Part shown: in pieces, positions 35,384 to 43,757 of the stretch
Layout of the letters: the number at the start of each line of letters is the position of its first letter
Position numbering within the stretch: the first letter of the stretch is position 1
DNA from: JBJXHC01 sp046160825
GTDB taxonomy: Bacteria; Bacteroidota; Ignavibacteria; UBA10030; UBA6906
Assembly (NCBI GenBank): GCA_046160825.1
Contig: JBJXHC010000051.1
Location: forward strand, 6,276-70,275
DNA length: 64,000 nucleotides
Direction: 5' to 3'
Notes under the pieces: generated by a model
Database searches by the model: none
What the model saw: the letters and a program-made list of their open reading frames with translations, nothing else
What the model was told of the DNA's origin: nothing
Position numbers and translations under genes: made by a program

Positions 35384-36073
35384 TTATGTACACATTGCAA
35401 CGTGCTTGCCGACATACGCATCGTACACACCGTCAAGGAATTTCCAGAGCGCGTTCGCTGTGCGTCGTGCAGAATTGACAACGTCACCCTCCGCCTCCGG
35501 AGCTGTGTTGTTGGCGATCATCTCGCGTTCTGATCGCGAATGCAACACATCAGCTTCCTGATGAACACTGAAGAACTTGATCGCCGCCGGATCGTCCATG
35601 CCATAGAACTGTTTCAAGCCCCGGATTTTGACACGCGAGACTTCCGGGATTTGTGCCTCATATGCGTACAAGGCCGCTGCGCCTTCCTGGAATGATCCGC
35701 CCTTGCAGGAGTCCATCATTTCCTCCACCAGGTGCGTGGTGGTGGAAAGCGGTGTTGCGGCGAGGACTTCCTGGGTTGTTGCGCCAAGCGCGTTGGCAAA
35801 ACGCATCCAGAGCGCGGGGTGATTCTCTTGTCCTTGTTCCTCTTCCATCAGATTCTGGAGAAGCTCCTGTCGCACCGAGATATCGGGTGTGTTGGAATGT
35901 ACTGCACTTACCATGCGCGGGAAATCTTTCACGAAATGATAGTACTGGCACGCATACGACTTGAGCATCTCTTGTGTGAGCTTGCCTTCGTTCCATGCCT
36001 GGTAAAACGGATGCTTAAGCATCGACCGCTCATCAAGCACGGCATCGAGTGATGCGAGAAGCGTTGCTGACAT
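35384..36073 (-). CDS. CADD/PqqC-like putative self-sacrificing p-aminobenzoate synthase
   Basis: A 229-residue all-helical heme-oxygenase-like (PqqC/TenA fold) protein. It resembles chlamydial CADD (CT610), reported to make p-aminobenzoate for folate from one of its own Tyr side chains with a dimetal centre. Every position I recall for CADD appears here with a constant offset of three: metal ligands E78, H85, E139, H171, D175, H178; tyrosines Y24, Y40, Y138; and Lys149, the proposed amino donor. The ATG has a very strong site (AAAGGAGGAGTC). It lies between ftsI and murE on the same strand, 42 and 23 bases away, so it is co-transcribed with division genes. Activity is inferred from residues, and the CADD positions are from memory. 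A PqqC-like oxidase with another substrate is the main alternative. Confidence 0.85.
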   Translation of the reverse strand: MSATLLASLDAVLDERSMLKHPFYQAWNEGKLTQEMLKSYACQYYHFVKDFPRMVSAVHSNTPDISVRQELLQNLMEEEQGQENHPALWMRFANALGATTQEVLAATPLSTTTHLVEEMMDSCKGGSFQEGAAALYAYEAQIPEVSRVKIRGLKQFYGMDDPAAIKFFSVHQEADVLHSRSEREMIANNTAPEAEGDVVNSARRTANALWKFLDGVYDAYVGKHVAMCT

Positions 36074-36115
36074 GACTCCTCCTTTTGTGTGTAATGTGAA
36101 TGAACTTGTTGTGAG

Positions 36116-38284
36116 CTATTGAATGCTGGCCACGACGGCCCGTCTTGCATCACAGCGCAACGACACCTTCGTTCCGATCTTCACCAGTTGCCCGGCTTTG
36201 GGTGTTTGCATACGCACAACACCGGAGCCTTCAATGTTGACATCAAGATGATGGATGACAAGCTTGTTAATGGCCCGGCGAATTGTCAATCCCCTGAGAT
36301 CCGGAACGACAGCGTATCCTTTCTTGACCGCGATAACATCGGAGGTTACGAGTTTCACAATCTCTTTGCGGCGAATTTTTGTGCCGGGAATCGGCTGCTG
36401 CTTGTAGACAACATCGCCGCTTCCTTCAAGATTAACTTCGAAGCCGTGTGACTCCAGAATCTCCGTCGCAACCGCCGTTTTCATATTTGAAACATCCGGC
36501 ACGGCAACGGGAATCTGTCCCGCGATTACGACGTCGGGTGTTCGCGCGAAGCGTCCCGATGTGGTGCTCACCTTTGCCGCAATTGCTTTGAAGATTGGCG
36601 CGCTCGCAAGTGCGCCCGTATATCCTTCACGTGGATTGTCCAGCATAACAACACAGACGACTTGCGGATCCTCGGCGGGGAAAAAACCGGCAAAGGATGC
36701 TGTGTATTTTCCAGGCTCGTACCGTCCATCAATAACCTTTCGAGACGTCCCCGTCTTCCCCGCAACGGAAAGCCCTTCCACCTTTGCGGTCATGCCTGTT
36801 CCCCGCTCCACAACACCTTTCAATAATTCAGTAAGCTGCTGCGCAGTCTCAGACGAGATCACCGTACGGATCACCTGCGGTCGCGTCTCGGATTCCACTT
36901 CATCGTGCTCATCCAGAATCTTACCCACAATAAAAGGCTTCATCAGTACGCCGTTGTTGGCAACCGCTGCGTAGGCTGCTGCAATTTGCAATGGCGTGGC
37001 TCCGACTTCATATCCGTATGCTATCGAGTTGAGTGTCGTCCCCGACCATTGGGTGGGCTTTTTCAACTCCCCATTCACTTCGCCCGAGAGTCCGAGTCCC
37101 GTCGAAATCCCAAACCCAAAATCTCTTGCTGTGGTGTATAGAACTTCCGCTCCGATGCGGTCGGAAACCTTGGCCATCACGATGTTGCTGGAAACCTCAA
37201 CCGCTTCCTGGAACGACAACCAGCCGTGTTCGTGTGTGTCGGTGATGGTGCGGGAATTGCCACGCGCGAACTTCACCACATACTTTCCGTTCTCTGCAAA
37301 GAATTTCTCCCCTTTCTTGATCAGTTCTTCTTCAAGAGCAGCCGACACTGTGACGATCTTGAATACGGAGCCTGGTTCGAACATGTCTGTAATGACCCTG
37401 TTCTTCATTGCTGTCGCGTTCGCGGAAGAGAAAGAGTTCGGGTTCAAGCTTGGATTATTCGCCATCGCCAGCACCTCGCCCGTCCGCGGATCCAGCATTA
37501 CTACCAGCCCGCTTTCCGCCTTGGCTCGCTCTATTCCCCTCTTGAGTTCCTCTTCGGCAATCTGCTGAAGTTCCAAGTCGAGCGTCAGCACAATACTCTT
37601 TCCGCTGACAGGCTCGACTCGCGGATAGTCGACCGAGGGGTGGCTGCGCCCAAGGCCGTCGCGCTGCATCACCACGTTGCCGCTTTTGCCGCGAAGATGG
37701 TCATCAAATTGCAGCTCTACACCACTGAGACCCTTGTTATCCACGTCCGTAAATCCGATGAGCTGGCCTGCAACGTGCTCATAGTGATAAATTCTCTTGG
37801 GCTCATCTATCCTGATCAGTCCGGTAAAGTCCTTCGGTCGAATGAGAGCCTCCTTCCCGGGATCGGCACCGCGTTCGAGCCACACGAACCGACGACCGGG
37901 AACGCGGAGAAGCCGGAGATAGTGCTCGGTCGACTTATTGAATGCTCGCGCAAAACGTCTTGCAACGGTCTGGGCCGAAGCTCCCAACATTTTCGGATCG
38001 GCTGCAAACGAGACAAACATTGAATTCGATGCGAGCACGTTACCGTGGCGGTCCTGGACCGTTCCACGCAATGCAGGCAAGGGAACTTCCGATTCATATT
38101 GGCGGCGCGCAATCTCTTTGTACTTCTGAGCGTCAATCACCTGAATCTGAATCAGGCGCAACGCGACAACACAGAAGAACATCAGCAGGCCGATCTTGAG
38201 TGCAAGCACCCTGCGTAGCGCGCCTTTTCGCTGCGCTTCCGGAGGTATTTTTTCTTGCGGAGTATTCTGTTTCCTGCCAAACAT
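36116..38284 (-). CDS. ftsI: Penicillin-binding protein FtsI/SpoVD type with two PASTA domains
   Basis: A 722-residue class B penicillin-binding protein that crosslinks septal peptidoglycan. One membrane helix lies at 28-48, a dimerisation domain at about 65-235, and the transpeptidase at about 245-575 with S306-x-x-K309 (active serine), S365-S-N367 and K510-T-G512. Two C-terminal PASTA domains at about 590-650 and 655-712 follow, a feature shared with SpoVD and other FCB-group FtsI but absent from enterobacterial FtsI. The gene follows ftsL by 8 bases and precedes the CADD-like gene. Confidence 0.96.
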   Translation of the reverse strand: MFGRKQNTPQEKIPPEAQRKGALRRVLALKIGLLMFFCVVALRLIQIQVIDAQKYKEIARRQYESEVPLPALRGTVQDRHGNVLASNSMFVSFAADPKMLGASAQTVARRFARAFNKSTEHYLRLLRVPGRRFVWLERGADPGKEALIRPKDFTGLIRIDEPKRIYHYEHVAGQLIGFTDVDNKGLSGVELQFDDHLRGKSGNVVMQRDGLGRSHPSVDYPRVEPVSGKSIVLTLDLELQQIAEEELKRGIERAKAESGLVVMLDPRTGEVLAMANNPSLNPNSFSSANATAMKNRVITDMFEPGSVFKIVTVSAALEEELIKKGEKFFAENGKYVVKFARGNSRTITDTHEHGWLSFQEAVEVSSNIVMAKVSDRIGAEVLYTTARDFGFGISTGLGLSGEVNGELKKPTQWSGTTLNSIAYGYEVGATPLQIAAAYAAVANNGVLMKPFIVGKILDEHDEVESETRPQVIRTVISSETAQQLTELLKGVVERGTGMTAKVEGLSVAGKTGTSRKVIDGRYEPGKYTASFAGFFPAEDPQVVCVVMLDNPREGYTGALASAPIFKAIAAKVSTTSGRFARTPDVVIAGQIPVAVPDVSNMKTAVATEILESHGFEVNLEGSGDVVYKQQPIPGTKIRRKEIVKLVTSDVIAVKKGYAVVPDLRGLTIRRAINKLVIHHLDVNIEGSGVVRMQTPKAGQLVKIGTKVSLRCDARRAVVASIQ

Positions 38285-38292
38285 TCGTCGAA

Positions 38293-38754
38293 TTATTGAT
38301 CCTCTGCCAACGCGCTGTAGTCTTCCACATCAAACCATTTCGGCTGTTCATCGGGATGCTCGAGGCCTAGTTCCTCGGCTGCGATGCGCCCGATGCGCTC
38401 CCACCGCGACTTGCGGTCGATCTCCGCCCGCAGGATCTGGTTCGCACCAACCAGCTTATCGAGTTGCAGCTGCATGTTGCTGACATCGTCTGCAAATTTG
38501 TTCACTGCGAGAATGTTGCTGATGTAGAGAACGATCGCTACGCCGGAACCGAAGATCGCAGCTATGATATTGAATGTGGACCGCCTCCGGCGCACGCCTT
38601 TTCTGTTTTGCGGTACGGCATAACCGGCGATCTTCCTCTGTGGGTCGCCCCCGTAAATATGTTTGCGTTGAGGCTCGACCCGCAGGGGCCTGGGTTGTGT
38701 ATCGGGTTTCGATCGCTCGATCATTTCCTGTATGTCTTCTGTCAGCTTTGCCAT
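38293..38754 (-). CDS. ftsL: FtsL-like division protein
   Basis: A 153-residue bitopic protein. A cytoplasmic N-terminus of about 70 basic residues precedes one membrane helix near 74-95 (FNIIAAIFGSGVAIVLYISNIL) and a short leucine-zipper-like coiled coil, MQLQLDKLVGANQILRAEI. FtsL forms the FtsQLB complex in the periplasm. FtsL sequences vary greatly; the call rests on topology and on its position between rsmH and ftsI. It starts 3 bases after rsmH. Confidence 0.85.
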   Translation of the reverse strand: MAKLTEDIQEMIERSKPDTQPRPLRVEPQRKHIYGGDPQRKIAGYAVPQNRKGVRRRRSTFNIIAAIFGSGVAIVLYISNILAVNKFADDVSNMQLQLDKLVGANQILRAEIDRKSRWERIGRIAAEELGLEHPDEQPKWFDVEDYSALAEDQ

Positions 38755-38757
38755 CGG

Positions 38758-39684
38758 CTATTCCACTATGCGTTCCGCTGCCCGTAATTTCGCGCTGCGC
38801 GACCGTGGATTCTGCGCTTGTTCCTCGTCCCCGGCAACAATGGGTTTCTTCGTTAACATCTTCAGATGAGGAACAATCTGTCGGTCTGGCAAATACTTGT
38901 CACCGGAACGCACAACACTCGCCGACTCCGCGCGGAAAAAATCCTTCACAATTCTATCTTCCAATGAATGATAGGAGATGACTACGATCCTGCCGCCCGG
39001 TCGCACAACATCAATGCTCTCTTTCAATACCGTCTTCAGACTCTCGAGCTCACCGTTCACTTCGATGCGGATTGCCTGGAACACGCGCGCCAGCGATTTC
39101 GTCAGGAACCTTTCTCCTACAGCCGCTTGGATGATCGCTCGGAGATTCCCGGTAGTCTCAATCGGCCTCTCCGCCACAATGGATCTTGCTATCCGGCGCG
39201 ATGCCCGCTCCTCACCATACTTCCAGAGCACGTCTGCAAGCGCCCGTTCCTCGTACTCATTTACCACACGCCACCCCGTCATCTCGCCTCGCCTGTCCAT
39301 CCGCATATCAATGGGTTCATCTGCTCGAAATGAGAACCCCCTGGTTCCCTCATCAAGATGGTGCGACGAAACACCAAGGTCGAGAAGCAGCCCGCTTATC
39401 GCTGAAATCCCGTGAGATAAAAGCTCGCTCTTGAGATTTCTAAAATTTGAATGAACAAGTATCGTATTGGAGCATTGTTGTGCAAGGCGATTTTTCGCGA
39501 TTACCAATGCCTGCTCGTCCGCATCAAAACAAATGAGACGCGCGTGGCCTTCGGTACTCCGGCAAATCCCCTCTGAGTGTCCGCCACCTCCAACCGTCGC
39601 ATCAACGTATGATCCACTGCGATCGGTGATGAGAAGATTGAGAGACTCGTGAAGGAGAACCGGTTCATGAAATAATGTTGACAT
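38758..39684 (-). CDS. rsmH: 16S rRNA m4C1402 methyltransferase
   Basis: A 308-residue S-adenosylmethionine-dependent methyltransferase (formerly MraW). It modifies C1402 in the decoding centre. The N-terminal HEPVLLHESLNLL, SAM-binding DATVGGGGHSEGIC, and LLDLGVSSHHLDEGTRGFSF are conserved. It follows mraZ by 35 bases and is its standard partner. Confidence 0.97.
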   Translation of the reverse strand: MSTLFHEPVLLHESLNLLITDRSGSYVDATVGGGGHSEGICRSTEGHARLICFDADEQALVIAKNRLAQQCSNTILVHSNFRNLKSELLSHGISAISGLLLDLGVSSHHLDEGTRGFSFRADEPIDMRMDRRGEMTGWRVVNEYEERALADVLWKYGEERASRRIARSIVAERPIETTGNLRAIIQAAVGERFLTKSLARVFQAIRIEVNGELESLKTVLKESIDVVRPGGRIVVISYHSLEDRIVKDFFRAESASVVRSGDKYLPDRQIVPHLKMLTKKPIVAGDEEQAQNPRSRSAKLRAAERIVE

Positions 39685-39719
39685 ACAACCACCGCGGGCA
39701 TCGCCGCGCTCGCGATGAT

Positions 39720-40163
39720 TTATTTCGTGAACACCCGGTGTGCGATCTCTTCGTAACTCTCGGATTGTTTCTTCAGGTACTCTTTATACATTCCTGGATT
39801 CCACACTTCTATACGCTCGAGCACTCCGAGAATGAGCACTTCGTTTTCAATCGCTGCGAACTGCAAAAGCTCTTTGGGAATCGTAATTCGTGACTGACCA
39901 TCAAGTTGAGAATCAATTGCCCATTGCAGAAGGGTGCGCGTGAAGTAACGATGCTGAGGATCGGATGGCGAGAGTTTTCGGACTGCGGCTTCCAGGGCAT
40001 TCCATTCATCAAGGGGGTAGATGAACAAACACTGTTCAAACCCGCGCGTGAGAACAAACGTGTCGTTCGCTTCGAGAGAAACATTCTTCCGCAGCTTGAC
40101 CGGGATGTTTATCCGCCCCTTGTTGTCAACGGAGTATGAGTAGGATCCTTTGAAGGAGGACAT
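39720..40163 (-). CDS. mraZ: Transcriptional regulator MraZ
   Basis: A 147-residue DNA-binding protein with two SpoVT/AbrB-like domains (first: GSYSYSVDNKGRINIPVKLRK, second around SQLDGQSRITIPKELLQFA). It binds direct repeats upstream of its own gene and represses the dcw cluster. The ATG at 40163 is chosen because the longer frame to 40211 would place the operator inside the gene. No strong ribosome-binding site precedes it. Three operator boxes lie 44-69 bases upstream. Confidence 0.95.
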   Translation of the reverse strand: MSSFKGSYSYSVDNKGRINIPVKLRKNVSLEANDTFVLTRGFEQCLFIYPLDEWNALEAAVRKLSPSDPQHRYFTRTLLQWAIDSQLDGQSRITIPKELLQFAAIENEVLILGVLERIEVWNPGMYKEYLKKQSESYEEIAHRVFTK

Positions 40164-40206
40164 TTGAACATTAAAATTAAGGCATTTTCGGTGAGCGGAA
40201 TGATTA

Positions 40207-40232
40207 CCCACCAGTTACCCACTTTTCCCCAC
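40207..40232 (-). promoter_or_regulatory. MraZ operator: three GTGGG direct repeats
   Basis: On the minus strand, GTGGG occurs at 40228-40232, 40218-40222 and 40207-40211, separated by 5 and 6 bases. This is the layout of MraZ boxes in other bacteria (TGGGN repeats separated by 5). The boxes lie just downstream of the predicted promoter and upstream of mraZ, as expected for autoregulation. Confidence 0.75.
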
Positions 40233-40237
40233 GACTC

Positions 40238-40267
40238 CAAAGATAGGGTTTTGAATCTGAAAGTCAA
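40238..40267 (-). promoter_or_regulatory. Promoter of mraZ and the dcw cluster
   Basis: TTGACT at 40262-40267, a 16-base spacer and TATCTTTG at 40238-40245, an exact match to the TAnnTTTG element of Bacteroidota. The MraZ boxes begin five bases downstream, so bound MraZ would block initiation. Confidence 0.65.
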
Positions 40268-40345
40268 GAGCAAAGTTGCTTGAATTGAATTACTTTTGAG
40301 GATTTATGGTTAGCTGAAAAATTGCGGATAAATTCGTGGTGGTGA

Positions 40346-43300
40346 TTACCCACCAAGGGCGGATTGCTCTTTTTGGGAATGGACCAAGTGTGATAAAAGT
40401 TCCAGGCATTGGCCTGAGGGGCTCTTGCTCATATATCCTTTGCCAAAGTTAGCGGTCAGAACCAAGGCATCCTTGGTATTCTTAAGTATGACACCCATCG
40501 ATCTGGAGCTGGCGATCCTAGTCATAAGTTGTTGGAAGTCCTCGGATTCATAAAAGCGCTTGTTGGAGGATGGTGGAAACTGCAGTTCCGCTCCTGATTG
40601 GCCAATTTTTACTTTCCTAAAGCCAATCTTAGCGGCAAGAAGCTTAACGCGAATGATACTGATGAGCTCGTTGAATTCGGTCGGATTCGGTCCGAACCGA
40701 TCTCGTACCTCATGGACCATTTCGTCAAGTTGGGCTTGGCTGCTGATCGCATAAAGCCTTCTATAGATCTCCAGACGTTCCGCATCATTCTCCACGTATG
40801 ATTTCGGAATCAACGCACTCACGGTGGAATCCACAATGGTTTCTGTGGACGAGAGAGACTGGCGGATTTCGCCAGCGAAGAGATCCTGGAATTCCTCGTC
40901 CTTCAGTTCTCCAACCGCTTCTTCCAAAATCCTTGTGTACGTCTCAAAGCCCATGGTTTCAATGAACCCGCTCTGCTCGGCACCAAGAAGATTTCCCGCG
41001 CCGCGGATTTCCAGGTCGCGCATCGCGAGGTGAAAGCCCGAACCCAACTCCGTGAATTCCTCAACAGCCTGAAGTCGGAGAAGCGTATTCTTGGGAAGAG
41101 CACCCAGCGGTGGCGTGAGAAGGTAAGCGTACGCCTGAACATTCGATCGTCCGACTCGTCCGCGCAACTGATACAACTCAGCCATGCCAAACCGGTCGGC
41201 TCGATTAATAATAATGGTGTTCACGTTCGGGATATCCAGCCCGGATTCTATTATTTTAGTACAGACGAGGACGTCAAACTTTTTCTCCAGAAAATCCAAC
41301 ATCACTTCCTCAAGCTCATGGCCTTGCATCTGACCGTGCGCGTATCGCACGCGCACGCCGGGGACTGCTCGCTGAATTTGCTTGCAGGTGTCTTCGATGT
41401 TGCTTACCCGGTCATGGACGAAGTACACCTGGCCGCTACGTCCCGTTTCTTTAATGATGGCGTCCCGGATAAGATCGTCGCTGTATTGTGTAACCTCCGT
41501 TATCACGGGACGGCGGTTTCGCGGAGGGGTAGCGATAATGGAAAGATCGCGGGCACCCATCAGGGAGAAATGCAGCGTACGTGGTATGGGTGTTGCCGTG
41601 AGTGTCAACGTATCCACGTTTGCTTTGATCCGGCGGAGTTTTTCTTTGGCTGTCACACCAAAGCGGTGCTCCTCGTCGATAATCAGGAGTCCAAGGTCCT
41701 TAAACAAAACGTCCTTCGATAACAACCTGTGCGTGCCGATGATGACATCCACCCCTCCGGTCTTCAATGCTTCTGTAATGGAAGTCTGCTCGGCTTTTGA
41801 GTTGAACCGTGTAAGAGCCCGCACGTTTATCGAATACCGCGACGTCCGATCGATGAATGTGTTGAGATGCTGCAGCGCTAGAATTGTGGTTGGAACGAGT
41901 ACTGCTGCCTGCTTCCCACTCATGACTGCTTTGAATGCGGCACGGACCGCAACTTCTGTTTTTCCAAATCCAACATCTCCACAGATCAACCGGTCCATCG
42001 GTGCTGGCGCTTCCATGTCTTGTTTCACCTCGCGCGTGGCTTTTGCCTGGTCGAATGTATCCTCGTACATGAACGACGCCTCAAGCTCCATTTGCCAGGG
42101 CGTATCCGCAACGAAGGCAAATCCCTGTGTGCTTTTGCGCTTAGCATACAGTTTGATGAGATCGCGGGCAATGTCCTTGATTCGCTTCTTCGCCCGGGCC
42201 TTGAGTTTCTCCCAATCCGGACGTCCGAGACGGGTGAGCTTGGGGACATGCCCTTCCTTCGAAGAGAACCTTTGGACGCGATTCAAATAGTTGAGATTGA
42301 CATAGAGTGTATCGCCCCCATCGTACGATAGCGTTAGCACCTCCTGTTCTGTTCCCTGCACCGTAATCTTTTTGAGACCATCAAATTTCCCTATGCCGTG
42401 GTCGGTGTGTACAACAAAGTCGCCACGCCGTAATTGGCGCGCTTCCTTTTCTGAAAACCCCCGTAGCCGCGGTTTACGCTTGCCGCCTCTGCGTTTCAGG
42501 CGGTTGAATATCTGATGTTCCGTGAAAACAGCAATCTTTAGATCGTCAATCCGGAATCCGCTGAAAAGCGAAGTGTCGGTGAACGTCAGACGCGAGAGAT
42601 CAAGTTGAACTGTTTCTTCGTTCTCATCATCACTTTCACGATCAGCCAACAAATCTTTCAGTCGGGCCAGTTCGGACTGCGTATCGCATGTGAGGAATAT
42701 TTGGTAGTCACGCTGCTGTAGGTCGCTCAAAGTCTGTCGTAGGAAGCGTGTGTTTCCGTTAATGGCCGGTTGCGAAACCGAAGAAAAATCGGCGGCCACG
42801 GTTCCCGCGTATGGTATGCTGACAATATCGGCTCGTGTGAAACGCGAGAGACCGCCGACAACGGCTGACCAACGATCTTCTGTATCTTCCCGGACATTTC
42901 TCTCGATAGATCTACGAATGAGTTCGGGTTCCAGAAGGAAGATGACTGCTTGCGGCGAAATGAAATCAACGATCGTGGCAGTATGTTCCGTGTTGGGACT
43001 CTCTTCGCTCAGAGTATTGGGGACGACCGTTGCAAGCTCCAGTTCCTTGATCGACCGTTGCGACAACGCATCAAACTCGCGTATGGACTCAATGCGATCA
43101 CCGAAGAACTCCACGCGCACCGGATGGTCTCCTGCAAATGGGAACACGTCAAGGATTCCGCCCCGTACGGCAAAATCACCGCGGGCCTCAACGAAGTCGC
43201 TTTTCTGAAAGCCGAGTTCAGCGAGAAGCTGCGTCGTGGTGGAGAAATCTGTGTCCACACCTCTTCGCAACTCCAATACTTGTTGTGTGATAAACAGCGG

Positions 43301-43678
43301 TGGCGGGAGTTTTCTGAAAAGAGCTTCTCCCGGTACAACGAGCAATCCCGGTGGCTTTGTCGTGAGCACTCGAAGCGTCTCAACGTCACCCGGATGATCG
43401 CCAACAGAAGTTGGGTGACCCTGTTTCTCAACGCCGAACACTCCTGCCGAAGCTCCAAATTGAAGAAAATCTTCATGCAACTGGATCGCCTGTTCCCGGT
43501 CACTCGTCACGATCAAGCACTGACGCTGGATATCTCCCTGCAGCGACGTGAGCATGACTGAGACCAAAGACCCGGACACGCCGGTAATCACCACTGGCTG
43601 TTGTGGAGAGTTCAGCGATTCGACCAACCGCTGGAACGGAGCGTAACCGCTTAGCGTTAATGTGATTTCGTTAATCAT
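40346..43678 (-). CDS. mfd: Transcription-repair coupling factor Mfd
   Basis: A 1110-residue DNA translocase that removes stalled RNA polymerase and recruits UvrA. UvrB-like N-terminal domains (about 10-370) include the VARGDFAVRGGILDVFP segment. The RNA-polymerase-interacting domain follows near 405-475 (RQLRRGDFVVHTDHGIGKFDGL). The RecG-like translocase has Walker A GDVGFGKTEVAVRAAF and DEEHRFG, and the C-terminal TRCF domain closes the protein. Length is slightly below the E. coli form. It is the last gene of the unit from mnmE, 80 bases after murQ. Its stop codon lies within a sequence that repeats in the mraZ operator. Confidence 0.97.
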   Translation of the reverse strand: MINEITLTLSGYAPFQRLVESLNSPQQPVVITGVSGSLVSVMLTSLQGDIQRQCLIVTSDREQAIQLHEDFLQFGASAGVFGVEKQGHPTSVGDHPGDVETLRVLTTKPPGLLVVPGEALFRKLPPPLFITQQVLELRRGVDTDFSTTTQLLAELGFQKSDFVEARGDFAVRGGILDVFPFAGDHPVRVEFFGDRIESIREFDALSQRSIKELELATVVPNTLSEESPNTEHTATIVDFISPQAVIFLLEPELIRRSIERNVREDTEDRWSAVVGGLSRFTRADIVSIPYAGTVAADFSSVSQPAINGNTRFLRQTLSDLQQRDYQIFLTCDTQSELARLKDLLADRESDDENEETVQLDLSRLTFTDTSLFSGFRIDDLKIAVFTEHQIFNRLKRRGGKRKPRLRGFSEKEARQLRRGDFVVHTDHGIGKFDGLKKITVQGTEQEVLTLSYDGGDTLYVNLNYLNRVQRFSSKEGHVPKLTRLGRPDWEKLKARAKKRIKDIARDLIKLYAKRKSTQGFAFVADTPWQMELEASFMYEDTFDQAKATREVKQDMEAPAPMDRLICGDVGFGKTEVAVRAAFKAVMSGKQAAVLVPTTILALQHLNTFIDRTSRYSINVRALTRFNSKAEQTSITEALKTGGVDVIIGTHRLLSKDVLFKDLGLLIIDEEHRFGVTAKEKLRRIKANVDTLTLTATPIPRTLHFSLMGARDLSIIATPPRNRRPVITEVTQYSDDLIRDAIIKETGRSGQVYFVHDRVSNIEDTCKQIQRAVPGVRVRYAHGQMQGHELEEVMLDFLEKKFDVLVCTKIIESGLDIPNVNTIIINRADRFGMAELYQLRGRVGRSNVQAYAYLLTPPLGALPKNTLLRLQAVEEFTELGSGFHLAMRDLEIRGAGNLLGAEQSGFIETMGFETYTRILEEAVGELKDEEFQDLFAGEIRQSLSSTETIVDSTVSALIPKSYVENDAERLEIYRRLYAISSQAQLDEMVHEVRDRFGPNPTEFNELISIIRVKLLAAKIGFRKVKIGQSGAELQFPPSSNKRFYESEDFQQLMTRIASSRSMGVILKNTKDALVLTANFGKGYMSKSPSGQCLELLSHLVHSQKEQSALGG

Positions 43679-43699
43679 CTATAAACGTACCTTGCCCTG

Positions 43700-43726
43700 C
43701 CACTATCCGATTTCCTTGAATAGTGG
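43700..43726. repeat. Hairpin between murQ and mfd
   Basis: A perfect 7-bp inverted repeat CCACTAT / ATAGTGG with a 13-base loop lies in the 79-base gap. No T-run follows on the gene strand, so termination is unlikely; it could be an RNA-processing site or chance. Confidence 0.4.
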
Positions 43727-43757
43727 TAGAGCTGTTTTTTGTTCTATCGTTTGTTCT

